This document shows, in pieces, positions 22,358 to 32,884 of a stretch of 64,000 nucleotides of DNA. The notes under the pieces are model-generated. The model saw only the letters and a program-made list of their open reading frames with translations. It was not told the origin of the DNA and did not search any database. Origin of the DNA: Ctena decussata (lineage: Eukaryota > Mollusca > Bivalvia > Lucinida > Lucinidae); NCBI GenBank assembly GCA_963989385.1, contig OZ022513.1, positions 22,757,928 through 22,821,927 on the forward strand, in the 5' to 3' direction. Both the position numbers and the translations under genes were made by a program. How positions within the stretch are numbered: position 1 is the first letter of the stretch; each line of letters begins with the position of its first letter.

Positions 22358-22843
22358 ATAGATGACACCGCTTTAGTAAGCTTGAAAAGGCTAGTTAGAA
22401 ATAACTTAGTCTTTTTCAGGGGGAAAGTCTATTTTAAAAATGGCATAGGAGATGTCGTAGGAGGCTATACAGCAATATGCGTCTGCTATGAGTCTCTTGG
22501 CCTTGTATCTCAAGACCTCACTATACCAGAGGCATAACTCTATAGCGTCAGTTGATGGTGTAAGTTGCTGTGGCATACTCTTGTTCATTCTGTTCAATTT
22601 CTGAGGCTTTACAGTAATATGCGTCTGCTATCAGTCTCTTGACCCTGTATCTCAGGGGCTCACTATACCAGAGGCATAACTCTATAGCGTCAGTACTTGT
22701 TCTTTGGGATTATAAAATCTTGTATCTCAAGATTTTAATGTTCTGGACTGAAATTATTTCTTACTAGCCTTCTAAAGCCTGACTACTACATTTGATGACG
22801 AGAAGATCTCTGCTCCCAGTGTGCTTGAACTTGTGGGTATCTA

Positions 22844-23060
22844 GTGGAAGGTCCACATATCCACATTTAAAATTGTGGAGCTGATGTGGATGTCAAGTGG
22901 AAGGTCCACATATCCACATTGAAATTGTGGAGCTGATGTGGATGTCAAGTGGAAGGTCCACATATCCACATTGAAATTGTGGAGCTGATGTGGATGTCAA
23001 GTGGAAGGTCCACATATCCACATTGAAATTGTGGAGCTGATGTGGATGATGTGGACTTGA
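22844..23060. repeat. 52 bp minisatellite inside the left TIR
   Basis: The unit starts GTGGAAGGTCCACATATCC and includes TTGTGGAGCTGATGTGGATG. Starts at 22844, 22897, 22949 and 23001 give four copies, the fourth running into related GTGGATGATGTGG sequence. The right TIR has about two units (27480-27560). The word TGTGGA and its complement dominate, making the block self-complementary. Confidence 0.85.
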
Positions 23061-23209
23061 TGTGTATGCAATGTGGAGGTTATGTGGATGATGTGGATCC
23101 ACAATGTGGAGTTTCCACATGTCCACATCTACACATTAGACAAATCGGCTTACCCTGTCCCATTTCTGACAGACTGACACAATGCATCTCAAAACCTCAC
23201 TGTTACAAT

Positions 23210-23521
23210 TATAAGAATTAGGAAGAAAAGGACAATTAACAACAGTTTAAATTCAGAACAACTTTATTTGTCCCGCTCATCTTTTCATTACGAAAGACAG
23301 AGGATTAGGACCGTCCCTCTGTCTTCGTTTACATATTGATCATTAGTCTTGTACAGTAAATAAAACTCTTTTGATAGGTCCCACTGCAGGTCTACTATTA
23401 TCTAAATGATCTCAATGCTTTGACATCGCTGAAATGGTTTATTTTAAAGTCCTATCAAGAATCAATGTCATTGGGTTTCCTCTTCGACAGTAAAAGTTGG
23501 TCTTTCATATTCGTCAAGTTT
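23210..23521. other. Short non-coding stretch inside the left TIR
   Basis: AT-rich sequence between the TIR and the end of the zinc-finger gene. An AATAAA on the minus strand is possible near 23250-23270 (CTTTATTTG on the plus strand), which could serve as polyadenylation signal for the minus-strand genes. Confidence 0.35.
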
Positions 23522-24159
23522 TCATTCAAGTAGATATCTTCTTTTTTTCACTGCATACTGCATCGCCTCTTCTTCATCATAGTCTTCATCTTCTTTCAAT
23601 CTGTGAGCTGTTGATATTACTTTCTTGTGGATAGGATCTTTTCTCAAAGCAGACCCGAGTGCCACGAGGTCTTGATACTTGGTAACCAGCGTTGATCTGT
23701 ATTTTGGTTTTAGTTCTTCATATGCCATTTCCTCAGCTGATTCAACATCGATGTTAGGTGTCTCCTGCATGGTATTTTCCACTGTTTCATCGAACTGATC
23801 TTGATTGTCTCTGTAAGTGCTTCTCATTAGTCTATCCCAAGGACTTGTCTTTTGAATTTTCCTGCGTTTGGCTTTCTGTTTTTCCTCTTTACTAGCAGAC
23901 TCACTGTCTGTCTCTACTTCTGACGGTTCTGTATCTGGATCGTCTGAGAGTTTACTATAATCATATTCTCCAAAGATATCATGTCCTTTCCCTTCAAATA
24001 TTTTCTGTTTGTAGTTACATCTGACACTTCTGAGATAGTACTTTCTTCGCTGTCAGACATAGCTGTAGTTGCTTTACAAACACCACTGGACGTATGTCTT
24101 CTCAGGCTGTCTGATCGAGCAAATTCACGGAAGCACTGCTTGCACTGGTATCGACCCAT
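23522..24159 (-). pseudogene. Polinton-associated C2HC zinc-finger protein, split by a frameshift
   Basis: The first frame (24159-23914) starts MGRYQCKQC and carries a C2HC finger with C6, C9, H22 and C28, followed by Ser/Glu-rich sequence. Its natural continuation leaves the frame near 23990, in a GGGAAAGGAC run. The second frame then runs without a stop from there to 23522: acidic (DDPDTEPSEVETDSES), basic (KQKAKRRK), SPWDRLM, then KPKYRSTLVTKYQDLV, KDPIHKKVISTAHRL and EEAMQYAVKKRRYLLE. A finger followed by an acidic linker and a helical tail with DPIH...KR matches what I recall of proteins accompanying Polinton-like elements in invertebrates; the function is unknown. One missing or extra base explains the break. 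Total length would be about 212 residues. Confidence 0.6.
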
Positions 24160-24427
24160 TAACGACTGGTTGAAGAATGAAGTTATATCCTTTGACTCTT
24201 TCTTTTATAGTCTGCAATAGATATTGAAGAACTTGTGCTAAGTTTTGTAAACCACTGCAATTCTTACATTTTTACCAATTGCATGCACTTTTGTGAACTA
24301 AATGATGTAGAAAATTGTGAAAAAATGTGTATTATTTAAAATCAGTTTTATTAATTCTGTCAATAATTTAAATACCAACTGAATTCTAACAAACCTACAT
24401 TTAGAAAACTGATACAAGTTTCCAATG

Positions 24428-24892
24428 TTACTCAATCGTCATAGCATTTAAAAAGTGACTAACACTTAATTTCATTGTTTTTAACTCCAGCTTGTTCTCT
24501 GTCTGTCTGTTGATATCCTCTTTAGCTTCACTACGTCTATGACATTTCTGACCCCCATATTCATTCTTTGTCCGTCTGGAACGTCTTAAATGTTTATTCT
24601 TCTTGTGTATGTATCCTTTGAGTTTGTGTTGTTTTTCTTTCTCCTCACGACATAATGAACGAATTTCCGCTCTGCATAGTCGGCAATACTTTAAAGGTCT
24701 ACCCTCTCTGAGCCTTTTGTCTAAAGCAGTTGACATTCGTTTCATGAGGTATCGAATCTGTCCAAAGGTAGAAGGATTTCTTTTTCTTTTCTGTACAACA
24801 GGAAAGACAGGCAAGCCTGGAGATTCAGAAGTTAACCCACAGTGTGCTTTTGTTAGGTTATTGGAACTACCAGACATTCTGCTTTCTCTCAA
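24428..24892 (-). CDS. Small basic protein of the Polinton-like element, unknown function
   Basis: An ORF of 154 codons, very rich in Lys and Arg (KRKRNPS, KGYIHKKNKHLRRSRRTK), with a pair CRLC (about residues 70-73) and a third Cys at about residue 80 (SLCREEKEKQ). It lies between the capsid-type gene and the zinc-finger gene on the same strand. The composition suggests nucleic-acid binding, perhaps a core or packaging protein. I recognise no family, and it may be only part of a larger frame. Confidence 0.45.
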   Translation of the reverse strand: MRESRMSGSSNNLTKAHCGLTSESPGLPVFPVVQKRKRNPSTFGQIRYLMKRMSTALDKRLREGRPLKYCRLCRAEIRSLCREEKEKQHKLKGYIHKKNKHLRRSRRTKNEYGGQKCHRRSEAKEDINRQTENKLELKTMKLSVSHFLNAMTIE

Positions 24893-24989
24893 GATTTTAC
24901 TTGAAATGGTGACGCTTGTAACAGTGTGTTGTATTTATACTTATTTCCTGTGTCTTATTCAACAAGAAATCAAACAATTTTCTTTTTTT

Positions 24990-25832
24990 TTATTTAATTC
25001 GCCGCCTGAAATGTAACTTAATTAAAGTCTTTCCAGAGCTGAACTGAATATTTTTACCGGTATCACCTTTGATACTGATATGAACTTGATCAATATAAGA
25101 TTTTCCTACTGGAACGTAGTGCATGTTGACAAATTCTTTGTGTGACTGCTGAGAGCGTTTTGAATTCTCAAATGGTAAAACTCTCAAAATAGGGGCCGTC
25201 ACGTCACCAAGGTATGTATAATCAACTACATCTGAGTACACGTACAAGCGATTATGCAATATATTAAGGTCTACTCCATATTTGAAGGCATATGATTCGT
25301 TTCCAATGGGGTTTTCTGACATATCCGGATTAACTCCAAGAGCTTGTCCAAGTGAAGCTGGAAAGCGAATCCTGACCTGGTTTGGATTTTGTGCAACAAC
25401 TTTTAGACGATTTGTGCTTTTAACATAAGTAATGCTGATAGAAGCATTTATTTGTTTCATTAAAGATCCATGTTTTGTATCTATTACAGATTGCATCTCA
25501 TCCACCAAATGCTGTGGAGAGTTGTAATTTCCTTCAGGAAGAAATAATTTATATTCATGACAGCCCTCTCCACTAGCACACAAATCCTTTGTCGTATCTA
25601 TTCCTTGAGCATTTAATACCGCTTGGTCCAGAAATGACAAAAAGAAAAAGTTATTGTTTTCTGAAATATTATTGACTCGAGATGGTGTAATTAATTCCAC
25701 CAAAGCAACTTCCCACTTTTCGCTTTCGATATTTATCGGGTGATCTAGTCTCACAGTAAAAGAGCTTTGTGTGTTTTGAGGGAAAGTTTTCAGAGAACCG
25801 TCACTCAAAAGTGTTAGATAGAAGTCCATCAT
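24990..25832 (-). CDS. Capsid-type (penton/minor-capsid-like) protein of the Polinton-like element
   Basis: This ORF of 280 codons opens with MMDFYLTLLSDGSLKTFPQN, then SFTVRLDHPINI and EKWEVALVELITPS. That opening (FYLTL, FP-NT, then WEVAL-E) is typical of a protein found in metazoan Polintons and often named F54H12.2-like in invertebrate annotation, which I take to be the single-jelly-roll penton or minor capsid protein. Further on, LFLPEGNYNSPQHLVDEM, RIRFPASLGQALGV and LYVYSDVV fit the same family. The length is in the usual range and the frame is intact from ATG to the stop. There is no signal peptide or membrane segment. Retaining this structural gene without the replication genes is the odd point. 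I am confident of the Polinton link and less sure which capsid component it is. Confidence 0.68.
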   Translation of the reverse strand: MMDFYLTLLSDGSLKTFPQNTQSSFTVRLDHPINIESEKWEVALVELITPSRVNNISENNNFFFLSFLDQAVLNAQGIDTTKDLCASGEGCHEYKLFLPEGNYNSPQHLVDEMQSVIDTKHGSLMKQINASISITYVKSTNRLKVVAQNPNQVRIRFPASLGQALGVNPDMSENPIGNESYAFKYGVDLNILHNRLYVYSDVVDYTYLGDVTAPILRVLPFENSKRSQQSHKEFVNMHYVPVGKSYIDQVHISIKGDTGKNIQFSSGKTLIKLHFRRRIK

Positions 25833-25852
25833 GATCAGGAGATGAATTATAA

Positions 25853-26800
25853 CTCATCAAATATCTTTAACTGCTTTGTTTTTTTTTCTCTTGCTTCTTA
25901 CTTCTCTCTGTTCAAAACTAGAATGAATTGATATCTGAACATCACACTTATATACCAGATAGCATTTTGAGTTTCATATATTATTTCACACAATTTTCAT
26001 CAAGATTATAGTGCCACAAGAAATGCAATCTTTATTTCTTGCATGCCAGTAAAGACAAAAATATGCATTTAAAAATTTAGCAAGAAGAGTGTGCTGTATA
26101 GCACTATTTCTTCCCCGGTCGGTTACCCTATGCCTGGGAAGCCCTTGCGATTTGAAGCCATATCTACATGATCACAAGTCCTGAATGTCGCTATGGACCA
26201 GAGACCTGCCAGCGGAGGTATCTTTTACGGAACCATGGATGTTCCGACTCCTTAAGCCATAGGCTTCTACTGTTTCACATGTAATCGATAGACTTCGCAT
26301 CTGCGGGCCCAGGTGGTATAACCGTTGTGCACACCAGTTCCAGTCCAGTGGTGACCGGCAAACCAGCAATATCAATATGTTAGTTTCCAATATATATACC
26401 TAAACATAAACCCAGTTAACTAGAAACAAGTTTAAAATTTGCATATCATGTATATGTTATTTGAATTAGGTCATGTTACTATTTATAGAAACACATTTTA
26501 AAATATAAAAAATAAATAGAAAATAATAAAATCTACATTTTGGTGTTTATTTTATCAAAATCGGCCGAAAAATAACAAAGTTATTCAATTTTTTCATATT
26601 ATGGTGTTATTACAAGGGAGGTAAATCTGGATTAACTTTGTTTATTCTATAAATAGACAAAAACAAGTAATAGCTTTCAGAAAAAATGATACAAATGAAA
26701 GGCGAATACGTGTATGTATGTATCACTTCTGTTATGAGTATATTATGTATCAATTTGTAACTATTAAATACAAAAATATAAGTTTTGCCGGGCATGTGCA
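25853..26800. other. Non-coding Polinton interior
   Basis: AT-rich sequence with one GC-richer block at about 26110-26365. No conserved frame or domain was recognised. Promoters of the minus-strand genes should lie at its left side. Confidence 0.4.
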
Positions 26801-27200
26801 CTGCGCATGCGCGGAATTTGGAGGGTAAGAAAACTGTAATAACTCCAGATTGCCTTGATGGATTTTCATAATTCTTTTTTATTGGAAAGAGCAAGTCAAA
26901 ACCTACCAAATATTCTTAAAATAAATTGTCATACTGCGCATGCGCGGAATTTGGAGGGTAAGAAAACTGTAATAACTCCAGATTGCCTTGATGGATTTTC
27001 ATAAATCTTTTTTTATTGGAAAGAGAAAGTCTAAACCTACCAAATAGTCTTAAAATAAATTGTCATACTGCGCATGCGCGGAATATGGAGGGTAAGAAAC
27101 CTGTAATAACTCCAAATTGCCTCAATGGATTTTCATTTTTTTTTTCTTTTATTGGAAAGAACAAGTCAACACCTACCAAAGTTTGTTTCAAAATAATAAA
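26801..27200. repeat. ~133 bp tandem repeat, three copies
   Basis: Units start with CTGCGCATGCGCGGAATTTG at 26801, 26934 and 27068. They contain GAGGGTAAGAAAACTGTAAT, CCTTGATGGATTTTCAT and TTTTATTGGAAAGA. The third copy is more diverged. It lies just inside the right TIR and is absent beside the left one. Confidence 0.85.
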
Positions 27201-27292
27201 CCACAATATGCATGTACAGAATAGAAGGTAGGAATCAGATGAAACTCAGATTTTGGATGTATGAGGAACAAGTGAACCCCTGGGCAGCTGGC

Positions 27293-28117
27293 ATTGTAAC
27301 AGTGAGGTTTTGCGATGCATTGTGTCAGTCTGTCAGAAATGGGACAGGGTAAGCCGATTTGTCTAATGTGTAGATGTGGACATGTGGAAACTCCACATTG
27401 TGGATCCACATCATCCACATAACCTCCACATTGCATACACATCAAGTCCACATCATCCACATCAGTTCCACAATTTCAATGTGGATATGTGGACCTTCCA
27501 CTTGACATCCACATCAGCTCCACAATTTTCAATGTGGATATGTGGACCTTCCACTAGATACCCACAAGTTCAAGCACACTGGGAGCAGAGATCTTCTCGT
27601 CATCAAATGTAGTAGTCAGGTTTTAGAAGGCTAGTAAGAAATAATTTCAGTCCAGAACATTAAAATCTTGAGATACAAGATTTTATAATCCCAAAGAACA
27701 AGTACTGACGCTATAGAGTTATGCCTCTGGTATAGTGAGCCCCTGAGATACAGGGTCAAGAGACTGATAGCAGACGCATATTACTGTAAAGCCTCAGAAA
27801 TTGAACAGAATGAACAAGAGTATGCCACAGCAACTTACACCATCAACTGACGCTATAGAGTTATGCCTCTGGTATAGTGAGGTCTTGAAATACAAGGCCA
27901 AGAGACTCATAGCGGACGCATATTGCTGTATAGCCTCCTACGACATCTCCTATGCCATTTTTACATAGACTTTCCCCCTGAAAAAGACTAAGTTATTTCA
28001 AACTAGCCTTTTCAAGCTTACTAAAGCGGTGTCATCTATGGGGACTCCCGACCCGAGACTGCCCCAGGATGCGGACTTAGTCTCCGGCCGGGAGTCCCCA
28101 GAGTGACGCCCTTTACT
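27293..28117 (-). repeat. Right terminal inverted repeat of the Polinton-like element
   Basis: An inverted match to 22277-23209 that ends in CTTTACT and is followed by TTCGAC. It carries about two 52 bp minisatellite units instead of four, and the same GC-rich tip hairpin (28040-28099). Confidence 0.85.
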
Positions 28118-28920
28118 TTCGACGGTCGTAGCGCATTCATGCGTAATTGCTGACAATGACTTCTTGAACGACCCACAGAACCTCATTTAGGCAGGCATCT
28201 TATTAATTTTGATTTCTCTGTATATGCCAGAATCATGGCCTTGCACGCTCTTAGTATCAGTTCTAAAATGCACACTGGGAGGACACTAGACGCTTTCAAA
28301 TGCCGAAAAAAACTTGAAAAATTCACTTCTGAAATTTGGCTTTTACCTTGACTTTTTGTACCCGCCCTGCTAATCTTACCAAACAAGCAGGGCCAAAAAA
28401 TATATGGGATAAACGCGCAATAGAACGGAAAATAGGAAGGCAAAGAAAATAAGAAAGAAAGAGGACAAAATCTGTAGCAAAATCGAAAAAAAAAAAAAAA
28501 AAAAACAAGTCCGTGCACAACTTTCTTGGTAGGTTGACCCAAGCGCCGTGACCTCTGACGTCATAACGAAAAAAAGTGTCATTTATTGTAAAGCTAAATA
28601 TGTTTCCTATCGGTTGTACTTTCGATTTTACTCATCAAGTAAGCAAGTCAAAATTTAGGGTCAAATATTCTACCCCACCCCCATTTACAACGATTTTCTT
28701 GAAACCTCTGGTCGTCGAAAGGATATAAAACAAAAAATTCGAAATGATAAGGCAAATATTTAACGTGCTCCGCAAAACCGTCATAAGTTACTATGACGAC
28801 CGATAAAGGCAACATGCCGCGGTTAGACTGGTAAATTAAATACAATGCTGGAAAAAGGAAAGATGACTCTCCATTTACTGAAAATTTAATGCGTTTACTC
28901 TCGATAATAAAATTTCTACA
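28118..28920. other. Unassigned stretch with an A20 run
   Basis: A run of about 20 A lies at 28486-28506. Frames across it on the minus strand (Phe runs) are artefacts. I recognise no gene. Confidence 0.4.
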
Positions 28921-28990
28921 GCAAAAGTCCACGTATTATTTTATCATCCCTCGTATATAGTCCACGTATTATTTGATCATCCTCGTATAT
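28921..28990. repeat. Two tandem mariner-like transposon ends
   Basis: GTCCACGTATTATTTTATCA TCCCTCGTATA is followed by a near copy, GTCCACGTATTATTTGATCA TCCTCGTATA. Inverted, both read TACGAGGRATGATCAAA, like the ends of the foldback elements at 6479 and 8906 but with different inner sequence. No matching left end was found nearby. Confidence 0.5.
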
Positions 28991-29175
28991 CTCTAAAAGC
29001 GTTGAGAAATGTAATGAAAATTAAAATATTGATAGAGGGCAACGTGAGGAAGTGCCGAGCAGAAGAACGACGACCCTATTTCAGATTATTTTGGAGTTAC
29101 TTCCCATCTCATTTTTTCTCAGTAGAATGCTTGTCTGAGGCATATTTTGAAATTAAGTATTTAAAGGGAAATCGC
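28991..29175. repeat. Fragment of the 36253-type tandem-core repeat
   Basis: TATTGATAGAGGGCAACGTG, CCCTATTTCAGATTATTTTG and GTATTTAAAGGGA match the core units at about 36960-37140. Confidence 0.65.
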
Positions 29176-30860
29176 CTCAATGTTCGTGCGCATACATTTT
29201 GACGCAGCGTCATTGTTTCCTGCTATGGTTATCATGGCGTCGTTCGTTTGCCGTAACGCTAAAACGTTTACGTCACTTTCGAAGAAAACATGGGCTCTTT
29301 GTTGAAACCAGGGTAAAAAAAAATGCGACAGAAAAATGGTAAATAAATAAAACTGGACAAAAAAAAAAACAAAAAAAAACAATACGACAGAAAAGGGTCT
29401 GAAGAATTTTACACGGAAGAGAGAGCGCCAATTTTTGTGGGGTAGTGTATAATTTTTTAGGAATTTTTTTGTCAGGTAAAGATGCAAGTAAGTTTTGAAT
29501 CTCGTAATTACCTAATATAAGGATAAATACAAATAAGGACTAAGAACCTTTGGCTTGAGTCATGAAAGACGTGCAAACACTGAAAGCGGAGATCAGACTG
29601 AGCAAATGCGCAGGCTGATCTAAGCTTTTATTGCTAGCTCATGTCGTTAAGGTAATTATGTTTTTTCCCTTTTCTTTTTTTTTAATAGTTGCTTCTAAGT
29701 TTTAACGCAAGTGACATAAGACGATCAGCCATATTGTTGTCGTAAGATACAAATTTTACAACGGCTAAACGGCGAACTCTTATTTTTCACTAATCGCCCT
29801 AGACTTTCCACAGGATTCATAGATTGTCGATGCGAACAGGGAAAAATTATCAAAATACAATGTACGCATCCTCGGAAATTGGTCTCAGCACTAAATGATA
29901 GATTGAAATCATGCAACACGGACCAAGCTTTGCCGATGTTTCTGTGAAAATACATGTCGGGCAGTGGCCGGGTCCAATAAGTTGAATGTTCGCACCTAAA
30001 CTTGTTCATTGTATTTAAATGTGATATAATCTAGACCAAGAAAAAAGTCAAAATTCTATGAGAAATAACAATGAACATGCTGCCTAGTTTCAGTCCTTGG
30101 AATTTCTCTCATTAATGTGTTGTCTGCATACGAGAAAATTTTGAAGGCGACAATTTCATATAGACTATATGTGCAAAACATAAGAACATTGCTGAAATTG
30201 AATAGGGAATTATATTGCATTGCTATAAACAAGCATCGAAAGGTAAGAGCGTTATCCATATGGCCGTTTATGGCGCCAAATAGAAAGCGACGTTAACGCA
30301 TAAAACATTGACGTCAACGCGCTTATATGAAAACCGCACGAAATAAAAGTGGTTTTCCTTCCATAACTCGAATATTTGGTCGATGACCTATACTTTTTAT
30401 TTGCTTATTTGCACGGGGTAGATCATTCCTTTACTGTATCAAAAGTATATAAAAATTTCAATTCTGGAACTTTTTATATTAAAGAAATTCCACGTTTTTC
30501 CAATAATGGGAAATGGCGGGAAACTAAAAACTGAAAATAACATATATAATGAAACATACGAAGATGACAATTTTGATGGTCAAACAAAGAGACAAGAAAG
30601 AGGAGTTATTTAATCTTTATTTCGAAACGATCGGTCATCTATTTTCTCGGATAAAGTGCTCGTAATAGACATAGTCATGTTTCAAACAGGCACTTAGATG
30701 GCGCTGAATTATCTCAAAAAGTAGTTCGGTGACCGCATTTTTTTATTTCATTTTTTCACTCAGCATATAATATTCTACAACTGTGTGATGTTTCAACAAA
30801 ATTTCAATGGCAGTTTTTATAGGGTGATTTCCCTTTCAAAGGATTTAATGAAATTTCAAA
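29176..30860. other. Unassigned intergenic stretch
   Basis: A/T homopolymer runs occur at 29316-29385. A degraded piece resembling half of the palindromic MITE (GATCAGACTGAGCAAATG...GGCTGATCTAAG) lies at 29588-29628. No supported gene. Confidence 0.4.
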
Positions 30861-31210
30861 CATTATTAGCGGACAATGATAGGTACTGCAGAGATATAAA
30901 ACATAATCCCGCAGAGGTATTTTTGGCGTTATTTCCCTTCTTAATTATTCTCATTCATTTGCTTGTCCAGGGCATGTCTCTGAAAGTATTAAAGGTACTT
31001 AAAGAAAGTATTAAAGATCCCTTAATGAAATTTCACATATAAATTCAGGATACCCTGACTATTGCACACCTTCGGGGAGCATCCAACGGTTCCACCGATT
31101 CTCTTGTTTTTGTCGAAGCATGAGGGTACGTTTAACACAATTTCCACTTAATATTAAACAATACCGTGAACGTTTTCATTATTATTATTTTGTGTCAAAA
31201 TTTAATGGCT
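30861..31210. repeat. Right-end fragment of the 36253-type element
   Basis: It aligns with 37190-37545, including CACACCTTCGGGGAGCATCC, GTACGTTTAACACAATTTCC and ATACCGTGAACGTTTT. It therefore includes the element's terminus (CACCTTCGGGGAGCAT) and shared flanking sequence, which suggests the repeated unit is larger than the TIR-bounded part. Confidence 0.7.
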
Positions 31211-32309
31211 ATAGAGTATGCACTTAAAAGAGCGTTACGTATCTGAAATCCACAAAGAGATGACGTTGTTATCTTATGCAACATTCTTTAGACGTTTTCT
31301 CACTGTCTATATATTGTTACGTCATCCACCTTGGTTTGCAATTATGATTGCAGCCGATACTGTCGCGCAAAACAAATTACGGCGACAGCGTCGACGTATG
31401 TTAACGTTATGGCCTCTGGTATTTAGTTTCGATTAGCTGCTTTTCTGGCGGTCTTTTGAGCTTCCTGTAAACCGTGCACGTCGTTTGAGATTATAAATTG
31501 CCGTAATTGACTAGTAATCAAATTGTCTCGCGACGTCATTTTTTTTAAATTTCAGCAGTTAACTGGCCCAAAAATCTGCACCCATTTGCGATATTTATGC
31601 GCGTAATGCGAAATAAAGTCACAGACCGACTTCAAATTTTTAAAAGTTGGTTTGATATTATTAGAGAAATGTTTACTCACAAAGTTGTAGGCATGAAGTG
31701 ATTCATCTGTATGTACACTGTACTAAAAAACATGACGAACACGTGCTTACTCATGGCCCATTCGGTTAAACGATTTCAAATCCGTGATACTGAGATAATC
31801 AGGTATAAAAGAATAAACATATTGTGAAATTTTGGTGGGCGTAGCTGCATTCATTTTTGAGATATTCAAAAGTTAAGGGTGGAAGTTTTTAAATCCTTAC
31901 CGAATATGTGAAAAACCTTAGAAAGTGTCGAAAAAAACCTAAAAATAATAGTTATAAAAATAATAATCCTTATGATGATAATAATATCATAGCAGAGAGT
32001 TCTTCAGATAGAGAAGAAAAATGTCGGGATTGAATGAAAGTAAGCTAACTGACGACTACGAAAACAATGACCTTATCACAAGAAGGAAACATAACTTCTA
32101 TACTCGTTTAATATATCTTGATATCCATTGGGGTGACTCTTTTCTGGAAATAATTGCAAAGCTCCTGGTAGGGGTCTACTCATGTGTTAAAAAAAAAGAG
32201 ATAGAAACACTCAGTAAGGCAAATGGGTACACTTCACTGGAAGCAGCTCTGTCACTTCAATTATAAACGTATTTTTATTGGGGCCAATTTTTTTAGTGAG
32301 CAAATAAGA
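31211..32309. other. Unassigned intergenic stretch
   Basis: An 81-codon open frame at 32021-32266 begins MSGLNESKLTDDYENND, but nothing supports it as a gene: no domain and no visible splice context. The rest is AT-rich with ATAATAATA patches near 31940-31990. Confidence 0.35.
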
Positions 32310-32545
32310 TAGCAGGATCTAGAGTGATAAGAGACACTTGTTTATGATGCAGAAGGTCGTGGGTATTGTTACGCCAGTCGGAGTCTGGAAAACCGTCTGT
32401 TAACCCCATAGTAAATGGTCTCCTGTTTCAAAGTAGGGACCGATAAAGCAGTGAAAGGAGAGGGATGGGTTTCCTACGTCACATGCCGTGTCGAATTTTT
32501 GCCGGACCGTTAGCCCGCAGTGCCATTAAGGCCACTGGGCTACTG
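32310..32545 (+). mobile_element. Possible degenerate tRNA-derived SINE
   Basis: The stretch ATGATGCAGAAGGTCGTGGG at about 32345-32364 resembles the anticodon and T-arm region of tRNA-derived heads, with a degraded B box just after it. The A box is weak. No second copy was found in the window. Confidence 0.3.
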
Positions 32546-32646
32546 TAAAACTATACTTTTGTAAGAGAATTGTTACTTTCATGCGTAGACCATGATTTAA
32601 CAAGGCTATGATGTACAGGGAAGCAAACAAAAAGAAATTCATTAAT

Positions 32647-32884
32647 TGAGCCAGGACACGAGAATCCAACAAAGTGGTTGAGCGCCCAGCTCAGACTCAG
32701 AACAGCCTGGACATCCGCCCAGTGTGACCACACCCTTCGCTAAACGCATAAAGGGTAGCTAAGGGTCTAAGCTACCTGTATGCGGACAGCAAAAAACTCT
32801 GATCAGACTGAGCGAATGCCCATGGTGATCTGAGTCTGCGCTGGGCGCACAACCACATTGTTGGTTATGTCATGTCGCGGCTCA
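32647..32884. mobile_element. 238 bp palindromic MITE with 10 bp flanking direct repeat
   Basis: TGAGCCAGGACACGAGAA at the left and CATGTCGCGGCTCA at the right bound a family member. ATTCATTAAT occurs immediately on both sides (32637-32646 and 32885-32894), the clearest target-site duplication for this family in the window. A 9-10 bp duplication would fit Mutator-like transposition. Confidence 0.85.

Larger units (their letters stand above)
22277..23209 (+). repeat. Left terminal inverted repeat of the Polinton-like element
   Basis: This pairs with 27293-28117. It contains a GC-rich hairpin near the tip, a middle part with two related blocks (GCATAACTCTATAGCGTCAG occurs twice, about 140 bp apart), and a 52 bp minisatellite. 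It is longer than the right arm by about 108 bp, mainly two extra minisatellite units. An extra AGT is present at the tip. Confidence 0.85.
22277..28117. mobile_element. Reduced Polinton/Maverick-like element with TTCGAC target duplication
   Basis: Inverted copies of about 0.83-0.93 kb bound 5.84 kb. The outer ends read AGTAGTAAAGGGCG on the left and AGTAAAGGGCG on the right. TTCGAC flanks both sides (22271-22276 and 28118-28123). A 6 bp target duplication, AG termini and long TIRs are hallmarks of Polintons. The interior carries minus-strand genes: a capsid-type protein, a basic unknown protein and a zinc-finger protein. Full Polintons are about 15-20 kb and encode protein-primed DNA polymerase B, integrase, ATPase and protease; none is visible here. 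It is therefore a non-autonomous deletion derivative, probably mobilised in trans. Confidence 0.8.

Noticed and set aside
22893..23126. Repeat-containing frames in the Polinton TIRs (also 27376-27612)
   Set aside because: They follow the 52 bp minisatellite and appear in both TIRs; no start context or domain.
22277..28117. Interpretation as an intact virus-like element
   Set aside because: No polymerase, integrase, packaging ATPase, protease or major capsid gene is visible in 5.8 kb.
28376..28582. Phe-rich open frames on the minus strand
   Set aside because: They are produced by a run of about 20 A/T.
32021..32266. 81-codon frame starting MSGLNESKL
   Set aside because: No homology recognised, no neighbouring exon or repeat relation; chance ORF length in AT-rich DNA.
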